NCBI GenBank assembly: GCA_902796625.1
Contig: CADBPX010000130.1
Span: 1 to 13,421, forward strand
Length of the DNA stretch: 13,421 bases
DNA from: an uncultured Pseudomonadota bacterium
GTDB lineage: Bacteria; Pseudomonadota; Alphaproteobacteria; RF32; CAG-239
Reading direction: 5' to 3'
Each line of letters starts with the position of its first letter. The first letter of the stretch is position 1. The position numbers were made by a program, and so were the translations under genes. The notes beneath the pieces are model-generated. The model made no database searches. It saw nothing but the letters and a program-made list of their open reading frames with translations, and was not told the origin of the DNA. Positions 1 to 5,249 of this stretch are shown here, one piece after another.

Positions 1-307
1 AATGTATCGGCAAAAGCATCTTTATTTTCCGGTGCAAGAGCGAATATACAGCCGTGCATTGTCGTATATTTTCGGGCATTCGGTTAACTATATCGTCAAT
101 AAGCAGACCGGTACATTGCTTGCTAAAACCAATTTACAAAACTGTTTGCGGCCAATTTACTGCCGTTCTGCATAGCAAGTTCATATTTTTCCTTTTGAAT
201 TTTTGTAAAATTCTCTCGGAATTCAGCATATTTTTAACTTCCTCTATGGCTATTATATCGTCATCGGTAAATGTTCTAATTATATCGAGTGACGAAACTT
301 GATATCC
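1..307 (-). pseudogene. possible decayed, frameshifted gene remnant (unrecognised)
   Basis: No intact gene is visible here. The minus strand shows protein-like pieces in two alternating frames. Reading leftward, 307 to about 236 gives a stretch ending DDIIAIEEVK. From 233 to 123 another frame gives KYAEFRENFTKIQKEKYELA and ends ANSFVNWF plus stop. From about 122 to 85 the first frame resumes with LLIDDIVNRMPEN. From 83 to the window edge the second frame gives NARKYTTMHGCIFALAPENK. Joined, these read like one protein broken by about three frameshifts, one of them at an A/T run near 231-238. I see no convincing start codon or ribosome binding site near 310 and do not recognise the family. The alternative is that this is plain noncoding DNA or contains sequencing errors. 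Confidence 0.25.
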
Positions 308-318
308 TTAAAAGTTAT

Positions 319-347
319 TTGCAATTTTACTCAAATGCTTTTATGCT
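319..347 (+). promoter_or_regulatory. candidate sigma70-type promoter of the YjbR-EVE gene
   Basis: TTGCAA (319-324) and TATGCT (342-347) are separated by 17 bases; each box matches the consensus at 4 of 6 positions. Transcription would begin near 354, giving a very short leader that still contains the GAGG ribosome binding site (357-360) before the ATG at 367. Confidence 0.4.
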
Positions 348-366
348 TAAAGACAAGAGGTAAATT

Positions 367-1410
367 ATGACCATAGAAGAAAAGATTTTCAAACGCGCGA
401 TTATTGATTTTGGTAAGCTCGAAAAGTTCGGATTTATCAAGTTTAACAATAAATGGAGTTATACCGAGCTGTTTATGAATGGTGATTTTAAGGCGGTGGT
501 CAATGTTACACCGAAAGGCAGTGTGTCAGGAACAGTGCTCGAAACCGCTACCGATGACGAATTTTTGCCGTTGCGAGTGGAAAACATGGAAGGTTTTGCC
601 GGCGAAGTGCGTGCAGGGTATCAGAAGATTTTGGAAAATATTAAAGTCAACTGCTGTCAGATTAACTATTTTATGCACCCGCAAGCCAACCGCCTGACAC
701 AAAAAATTTATGAAAAATACGGCAACGAACCAACTTTTCCGTGGGATAAATTTGACGGTTACGGCGTGTTCAAAAATCCCGACAGCGAAAAATGGTACGC
801 ATTGATAATGACCATTAACGGTAGCAAGCTTGATAAAAATCTTTCCGGTAAAATTGAAGTGGTGAATATTAAATTGAATGAAACAAAAATACCGGAATTG
901 CATAAGCAAAACGGATTTTATCCGGCGTATCATATGAATAAAAAAAGCTGGATAACGATTGTGCTTGATGATACTGTTGCTGATGATTTTTTGTTTGAAT
1001 TGCTTGATGAGAGCCACGCGTTTACACTCAGAAAAAACAACTATCGCCTCAACGGAAACAATGCATGGTTGGTGCCGGCAAATCCAAAGTTTTTTGATAT
1101 TGAAGCGGCCTTTGCCAAGCAAAAAGAAATAATTTGGAAGCAGTCGAGTGATATTAAGGTTGGTGATACGGCGTATATGTATGTTGGTGCGCCGATTTCG
1201 GCGGTTTTATACAAATGTGCGGTCACGGCGGTGGATATTCCATACAATTATGAGGATAAAAACCTCAAAATCAGTAAGGTAATGAAAATTAAACTCATCA
1301 AAAAATATGGCAAAAATTTTATGGGTTTTGCCAAACTCGGCGAATACGGAGTCAGAACAGTGCGCGGCCCGAGGATTTGTCCGCCGAATTTAATCACTGT
1401 GCTGAAATAG
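367..1410 (+). CDS. long MmcQ/YjbR family protein with C-terminal EVE/PUA-like domain
   Basis: A predicted cytoplasmic protein of 347 residues with no signal peptide or membrane segment. Residues 1-100 match the N-terminal extension seen in long YjbR proteins (FGFxKF, a strand-rich MNGDFKAVVNVT block, GEVRAGYQKILENI). Residues about 105-222 are the MmcQ/YjbR (DUF419) core, with PTFPWDKFDGYGVF, EKWYALIM, GKIEVVNIK, GFYPAYHMNKKSWITI and LLDESHAFT. Residues about 230-347 look like an EVE/PUA-like domain: NNAWLVPANPKFFDIEAAF, IIWKQSSDIKVGDTAYMYVG and APISAVLYKC. YjbR folds resemble DNA-binding CyaY-like domains, and EVE domains of the PUASS class bind modified bases, so a nucleic-acid role is possible but not shown. 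The start at 367 is supported by GAGG at 357-360. The gene stands alone and converges on the phosphatase gene. Family assignment is firm; function is unknown. Confidence 0.88.
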   Translation: MTIEEKIFKRAIIDFGKLEKFGFIKFNNKWSYTELFMNGDFKAVVNVTPKGSVSGTVLETATDDEFLPLRVENMEGFAGEVRAGYQKILENIKVNCCQINYFMHPQANRLTQKIYEKYGNEPTFPWDKFDGYGVFKNPDSEKWYALIMTINGSKLDKNLSGKIEVVNIKLNETKIPELHKQNGFYPAYHMNKKSWITIVLDDTVADDFLFELLDESHAFTLRKNNYRLNGNNAWLVPANPKFFDIEAAFAKQKEIIWKQSSDIKVGDTAYMYVGAPISAVLYKCAVTAVDIPYNYEDKNLKISKVMKIKLIKKYGKNFMGFAKLGEYGVRTVRGPRICPPNLITVLK

Positions 1411-1443
1411 AAATAATAATTACCAATAAAATCCGGTACAGAC

Positions 1444-1467
1444 GCGCAAGGGTTGTGCTACTTTTTT
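1444..1467 (+). terminator. candidate intrinsic terminator of the YjbR-EVE gene
   Basis: A short hairpin, GCGCAA (1444-1449) with TTGTGC (1453-1458), loop GGG and one G-U pair, is followed by a six-T run at 1462-1467. It lies 33 bases after the stop codon. The stem is weak, so this is tentative. Confidence 0.4.
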
Positions 1468-1499
1468 CTGACATAATCCGAGAGGCAAATAAGCGCAAC

Positions 1500-1603
1500 G
1501 AACGAAGTGAGCGTAAGCGAATGACATTCTCGAAGGCCCCGACCACAAACACAGAAAAAGCGGCGTTTATCACCGCCTTTTCTGTTTTAAAGAACGAAGT
1601 GAG
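1500..1603. repeat. 12-bp direct repeat GAACGAAGTGAG, two copies
   Basis: GAACGAAGTGAG occurs at 1500-1511 and again at 1592-1603, on either side of the hairpin at 1551-1585. The first copy sits in a wider AGCG/AACGAA-rich stretch (1491-1522). The whole 212-base gap between the convergent genes holds no credible gene. Confidence 0.6.
1551..1588. terminator. hairpin terminator between convergent genes
   Basis: The left arm 1551-1563 (ACAGAAAAAGCGG) pairs with 1573-1585 (CCGCCTTTTCTGT): 12 of 13 pairs match, with a 9-base loop. On the plus strand it ends in TTTT (1585-1588). On the minus strand it lies about 35 bases after the phosphatase stop and is followed by a T-rich GTTTGTGG. It probably ends the phosphatase transcript and may also stop read-through from the YjbR-EVE gene. 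Confidence 0.65.
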
Positions 1604-1622
1604 TGGATTAGAACTCGCGAGC

Positions 1623-2351
1623 CTACTTTTCGGAATCAATGGCTTTTTTGCGGGCAAACTCTTCCTTTGCTTTGCTAAGCTGAGCCATAAATTCATCATT
1701 AGCGTGCAGTCGATTAATCAGTGCCGAAGTCAGAATACGAGCATGGTCAACATCACTTTGGTAATGAAAACCGACAATCACGCGGCTTTCACCATATTCA
1801 AATCCGCGTTTAAGAATTTCATCTTGGCGCTCTGGATTAATTTCGGCCAAAACCAACGCAATCCCCCAACCCATCGTAGTATGCCCTGACGGATAGGATG
1901 AATTTGTTCTTAATCTTTCTTCATCTTGGGCCACCGGTGTCGGTTCGTTAAACTGCACAAAAGGACGAATACGCATAAATTGGCTCTTGGCTTTATCTTT
2001 GCACACATAAGTTGTAGCCAGCACTTGTTCCAAGAGAGCCGCGATTTCCGGTGTATTTTCTTTTGAAAGAGTCATCCCGAACGGTTCGGAAAATATTTTA
2101 TAAAAATAGTCTAACGTATGCACGGCATCTTCAACCGCCTGCTTGCCGCGCTCAGTATTGCGTATGGTTTTACCCCATTCATAACGCATCCAATCGTTAT
2201 AAAAAGATGCATCAGTGGTTTTGGGCGGCAAAGGCAGAATTTTTGCCGCGGTCGGAACTTCATCTTCCGATAAAAAAGATTTAACTTCTGCATGGCACAG
2301 TGTAGTACATAAAATAGAACAAACAAAAAAGAGTGCATAAAATTTTTTCAT
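1623..2351 (-). CDS. class A nonspecific acid phosphatase (PhoN/PhoC-like, PAP2 superfamily)
   Basis: A secreted, probably periplasmic enzyme of 242 residues that hydrolyses a broad range of phosphomonoesters. The complete PAP2 signature K-x6-RP / PSGH / SR-x5-H-x3-D is visible. K122 and R129-P130 come first, then SSYPSGHT with His157 (general acid), then S189-R190, His196 (the phosphorylated nucleophile) and Asp200. The SYPSGHT form is characteristic of class A acid phosphatases. Residues 1-21 form a signal peptide with likely cleavage after CHA (C19-x-A21). Length is typical for the family, about 230-260. I prefer the ATG at 2351 over the in-frame ATG at 2363, because GGAGAG (2356-2361) lies just upstream of it and the upstream choice would prefix the signal peptide with MESL. 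It lies 78 bases downstream of bor in the same direction, with a terminator between. No clear promoter of its own was seen. Confidence 0.92.
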   Translation of the reverse strand: MKKFYALFFVCSILCTTLCHAEVKSFLSEDEVPTAAKILPLPPKTTDASFYNDWMRYEWGKTIRNTERGKQAVEDAVHTLDYFYKIFSEPFGMTLSKENTPEIAALLEQVLATTYVCKDKAKSQFMRIRPFVQFNEPTPVAQDEERLRTNSSYPSGHTTMGWGIALVLAEINPERQDEILKRGFEYGESRVIVGFHYQSDVDHARILTSALINRLHANDEFMAQLSKAKEEFARKKAIDSEK

Positions 2352-2380
2352 CAAACTCTCCATAGAATTTTTTGAGATAG

Positions 2381-2413
2381 AAAAAGAGCATAACCGTTGA
2401 TATTATGCTCTTT
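2381..2413 (-). terminator. intrinsic terminator after the bor-like gene
   Basis: A perfect 11-bp inverted repeat, AAAGAGCATAA (2383-2393) and TTATGCTCTTT (2403-2413), has a 9-base loop. On the minus strand the stem runs straight into a T run (complement of 2381-2385). It sits 17 bases after the bor stop and about 30 bases before the phosphatase start, so it could limit rather than abolish read-through into the phosphatase gene. Confidence 0.75.
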
Positions 2414-2429
2414 GGCAAATCTCTCAGAA

Positions 2430-2729
2430 CTAATTACAATAAATTGAATAGCTTTCCGGTGCATAAATTCCCATAGTCAAACCACCCATTAAAGAATCAA
2501 AAAATGTCCAATGAGTATCAACGGCATTAATACCTCTCGGATAGCACAAGTCTGCCAAATTATAATTTTCTTTTTGCCACATTCCCCAGAAAAAGAAATG
2601 ACTTCTGCCCTCATATGACGGTTCATCCGGTACATTTTGTTGTTGATCAAGATTAAAACGGATAACGTGATCGCTACCGCAAGCTGAAAGCGATAAAGCA
2701 AGCCCGATACAAATTAAAAGTTTTTTCAT
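2430..2729 (-). CDS. Bor-family outer-membrane lipoprotein
   Basis: A small lipoprotein of 99 residues. MKKLLICIGLALSLSAC is a lipoprotein signal peptide with lipobox LSAC and lipidated Cys17. Gly18 at the +2 position does not fit the inner-membrane retention signal, so outer-membrane sorting is expected. The mature part matches the phage lambda Bor family in order and spacing: SHFFFWGMWQKE, LADLC (Cys62), TFFDSLMGGLTMGIYAP, YSIYC (Cys98). The two cysteines match the conserved Bor pair and may form a disulfide. Lambda Bor is linked to serum resistance; that role cannot be assumed here, as no phage genes are visible nearby. The start at 2729 is set by AGAGGA six bases upstream and by the signal peptide; an in-frame ATG at 2807 would add an implausible 26-residue leader. 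Confidence 0.88.
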   Translation of the reverse strand: MKKLLICIGLALSLSACGSDHVIRFNLDQQQNVPDEPSYEGRSHFFFWGMWQKENYNLADLCYPRGINAVDTHWTFFDSLMGGLTMGIYAPESYSIYCN

Positions 2730-2766
2730 ATATAGTCCTCTTATAGAAAAATTCTGGTTATTAACT

Positions 2767-2794
2767 TTTATAGTTTCACCATAAATAAAGTTAA
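2767..2794 (-). promoter_or_regulatory. candidate promoter of the bor-like gene
   Basis: Reading the minus strand, TTAACT (2789-2794) and TATAAA (2767-2772) are 16 bases apart. An alternative -35 box, TTGACT, lies at 2796-2801 but is too far from TATAAA. The start would be near 2760, about 30 bases before the ATG. Confidence 0.35.
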
Positions 2795-2845
2795 AAGTCA
2801 ACAACATACAAACCTTTCACCTCAGACTGCGGATAACCAGCCTGC

Positions 2846-2909
2846 CGATATTTGAGAGACGATATTGCTGTTATTCACAGCCGCATATTTCCGAAAAACC
2901 GCCATATTT
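2846..2909. repeat. spaced CGATATT / CCGCATATTT-like short repeats in a divergent intergenic region
   Basis: CGATATT occurs at 2846-2852 and 2860-2866. CCGCATATTT at 2881-2890 resembles CCGCCATATTT at 2899-2909. They lie between the outward-facing bor and aas promoters. They could be operator half-sites, but the motif is short and AT-rich. Otherwise 2730-3012 holds only the two promoters. Confidence 0.25.
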
Positions 2910-2950
2910 GCATAACATATAACCATTTTATATTTATCATAAGTGTCTGC

Positions 2951-2979
2951 TTTACTTAAAAAGCAAAATGTATTATACT
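2951..2979 (+). promoter_or_regulatory. sigma70-type promoter of aas
   Basis: TTTACT (2951-2956) and TATACT (2974-2979) are 17 bases apart; the -10 box matches 5 of 6. Transcription would begin near 2986. The promoter overlaps the upstream in-frame ATG at 2968, which therefore cannot be on this transcript. Confidence 0.6.
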
Positions 2980-3012
2980 ACGCGAATGTTTGATTACTTT
3001 GGAGATAATACC

Positions 3013-5184
3013 ATGATGCGTAATTTTGTTCGTTTTTGCTTGCGTTGTTTTTTCAGACTTTTCAAGGTTCGTTTTGAAATGCGTTTTGACATCTCGAAAC
3101 TTCCGACCAAAGGTTTATATATTTCAAACCATGTATCATACGTTGATCCGATTGTTTTGTTTGCCTTTTTACCGGGAAATCCGGTTTTTGCCTTGCATGG
3201 TCAGCTTTATCGTAATTACTGGGTTAGGTTGCTGATGAAAACCGCAGACGTAGTAGAATACGGCAACATTGACATTCCGGATCTTAAGCATCTCATTTCC
3301 ATGGTTAATTCCGGACGTCTGTGCGTAATGTTTCCGGAAGGCCGCATGACCTTAAACGGCAATATCATGAAAATATACGAAGGAGCCGGCTTATTGGCCG
3401 ATAAAACGGATTCTCCGGTTATTCCGATTTGGATTAACGGCTTGCAATATTGCCATTTTTCGCGCACTAGAGGCCGTTTACCGCACCGCTATTTTCCCAA
3501 AGTTAAAATTGTTGTTGATGCGCCGCGCCCGCTGAAACTGAAAAGTGAGTTGCGGCATCAGCGCAACCATATTTCCAATGAAATCTATATGATTATGCGC
3601 GAACAGGCTTTTGAATCGATGTATAATCCGGAGCTTACCGTTTTCACGCAATTAATTAAAGCCGCAAAAATTCATGCCAAAAAAGCTTTTGGCCTCAAGC
3701 GTCCGAAAGTACTGGAAGACATCACCCGCAAACCGAAAAGCTTTAAGGATATAATGCTGGCCGCCTATGTTCTGGGCCGCCATTTTCACCATAATGCCGC
3801 CCATCAGGAATCAATAGCGATTATGCTACCGAATTCCGTTGCGGCAATTTGCACTTTTTTCGGCCTTAACGCCTACGGACAAGTTCCGGTAATGCTCAAC
3901 TTCAGTGCCGGTACCAAAAATATCGTCAGCGGCCTGAAAACCACTCTCTGCCAAAAAGTTATCACCTCCAAAATGTTTGTTAAAAAGGCCGGACTTGAAG
4001 AAGTGGTTGAAGCCATAAAAGAAAACGGTTTTACGGTATGCTATCTTGAAGAAGAAGCCAAAAAAATTTCCATTTGGGCAAAAATATTAGCGTATTTACA
4101 ATATAAAGTAAAATACGTTCCTTACAAAGCAACACCGGACGATCGGGCAGTTATTTTGTTTACTTCCGGCTCAGAGGGTGCACCGAAAGCCGTGGTACTT
4201 TCCAATCGCAACGTAATTTCCAATGTTTGGCAAATTGCGACCTTTGAAACACTGAACCGCACGGATATTGTTCTGAATTCAATGCCGATATTCCACAGTT
4301 TCGGTCTGGTATTGGGAACACTGTATGCTTTATACCAGGGAGCCAAAGTTTTTCTATATCCATCACCGTTGCATTTCCGTATCATCAGTGATTTACTGTA
4401 CGAATTAGGGGCTACGGTTATGATCGGAACCGATACCTTTTTCCGTAGTTACGCTAAAATTTCGCACCCGCTTGATTTCGGCACGCTGCGCTTGGTTTAC
4501 GCCGGTGCGGAGGGAGTTAAATTAGACACCAGAAATATTTTGAACGAACGCTTGGGTGTTCGCTTGATGGAAGCATACGGCACAACCGAATGCTCGCCGG
4601 CCGTTGCCGGTAATAATATGGTGTTTAACAAGTTTGGCACCATTGGCAAACTTTGTCCGGGCATGCAATGCCGCTTAGATAAAGTTGATGGCATTGAAAC
4701 CGGCGGTGAGCTGGTTGTTAAAGGCCCCAACGTAATGGCCGGATATATATTGGCTGACAACCCCGGGGTTTTAGTGCCGCCGGAAGATGGCTGGTATCAT
4801 ACCGGAGACGTGGTAGAAATTGACGACATCGGCTTTATCAGCATTAAAGATCGCATCAGACGGTTTGCCAAAATCGGCGGAGAAATGGTTTCGCTGCGTG
4901 CTGTTGAAAATATGATTGTTAAGGCATTTGAGGGCAAAGAAGATTTTTGCTGCGGTGTTGTTGCAATTCCGCATGAACATAAAGGCGAACAAATTGTTGT
5001 GGTAACCAACGAACCGAGTCTTACAACCGATATGTTGCGTGACTTCATTAAACAAAACGGCTATCCGGAATTATATTTGCCGCGCCTTATTTTATACAAA
5101 GATAAGATTCCGACATCGGCCACCGGCAAAATAGACAATGTTACCTTGAAAAAAGAAGTCTTGGCTGAACTCGGTGCGATGTAA
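3013..5184 (+). CDS. aas: Aas: 2-acylglycerophosphoethanolamine acyltransferase / acyl-ACP synthetase
   Basis: A bifunctional inner-membrane enzyme of 723 residues (E. coli Aas has 719). It activates a fatty acid with ATP onto acyl carrier protein and transfers it to lysophosphatidylethanolamine, repairing phospholipid. The N-terminal PlsC-type domain (about 1-200) has NHVSYVD (His40, Asp45 of the HX4D motif) and FPEGR (107-111). The C-terminal AMP-forming ligase domain has FTSGSEGAPK (383-392), EAYGTTE (520-526), GWYHTGD (593-599), an RFAKIGGEMVSL segment, and TGK with Lys706 as the likely catalytic lysine. Segments shared with E. coli Aas, such as LFTSGSEG, FLYPSPLH and KRFAKIxGEMVSL-like stretches, make the assignment strong. 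The start at 3013 follows GGAG (3001-3004); the in-frame ATG at 2968 lies inside the promoter. No LplT-type lysophospholipid flippase gene adjoins it, although lplT often does. Confidence 0.93.
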   Translation: MMRNFVRFCLRCFFRLFKVRFEMRFDISKLPTKGLYISNHVSYVDPIVLFAFLPGNPVFALHGQLYRNYWVRLLMKTADVVEYGNIDIPDLKHLISMVNSGRLCVMFPEGRMTLNGNIMKIYEGAGLLADKTDSPVIPIWINGLQYCHFSRTRGRLPHRYFPKVKIVVDAPRPLKLKSELRHQRNHISNEIYMIMREQAFESMYNPELTVFTQLIKAAKIHAKKAFGLKRPKVLEDITRKPKSFKDIMLAAYVLGRHFHHNAAHQESIAIMLPNSVAAICTFFGLNAYGQVPVMLNFSAGTKNIVSGLKTTLCQKVITSKMFVKKAGLEEVVEAIKENGFTVCYLEEEAKKISIWAKILAYLQYKVKYVPYKATPDDRAVILFTSGSEGAPKAVVLSNRNVISNVWQIATFETLNRTDIVLNSMPIFHSFGLVLGTLYALYQGAKVFLYPSPLHFRIISDLLYELGATVMIGTDTFFRSYAKISHPLDFGTLRLVYAGAEGVKLDTRNILNERLGVRLMEAYGTTECSPAVAGNNMVFNKFGTIGKLCPGMQCRLDKVDGIETGGELVVKGPNVMAGYILADNPGVLVPPEDGWYHTGDVVEIDDIGFISIKDRIRRFAKIGGEMVSLRAVENMIVKAFEGKEDFCCGVVAIPHEHKGEQIVVVTNEPSLTTDMLRDFIKQNGYPELYLPRLILYKDKIPTSATGKIDNVTLKKEVLAELGAM

Positions 5185-5198
5185 ACAAAAAAACAGCC

Positions 5199-5241
5199 AT
5201 AAAGAAACACCTCCTGATCTACTCAAGAGGTGTTTCTTTAT
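5199..5241. terminator. strong bidirectional terminator between aas and AT1
   Basis: A perfect 15-bp stem pairs 5199-5213 with 5227-5241 (ATAAAGAAACACCTC and its complement), with a 13-base loop. The outer stem is U-rich in both directions. On the minus strand it is followed shortly by GGCTGTTTTTTTG, giving a strong T tract. It starts 15 bases after the aas stop and lies 9 bases after the AT1 stop, so both convergent transcripts can end here. Confidence 0.85.
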
Positions 5242-5249
5242 AATCCGGC

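Noticed and set aside
54..302. 82-codon plus-strand open frame before the YjbR-EVE gene
   Set aside because: It has no ribosome binding site, a hydrophobic, Ser/Ile/Phe-rich composition typical of antisense translation, and it lies opposite more protein-like minus-strand pieces.
526..1122. 198-codon minus-strand open frame
   Set aside because: It lies wholly antisense to the YjbR-EVE gene, which has clear family motifs.
1377..1889. 170-codon plus-strand open frame
   Set aside because: It runs across the terminator hairpin and antisense to the phosphatase C-terminus, and shows no recognisable motif.
2352..2363. Upstream in-frame ATG of the phosphatase
   Set aside because: GGAGAG at 2356-2361 overlaps the intervening codons and is correctly spaced for the ATG at 2351, which also gives a standard MKK signal peptide.
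2730..2807. Upstream in-frame ATG of the bor-like gene
   Set aside because: It would put 26 residues before a textbook lipoprotein signal peptide, and the candidate promoter lies inside that extension.
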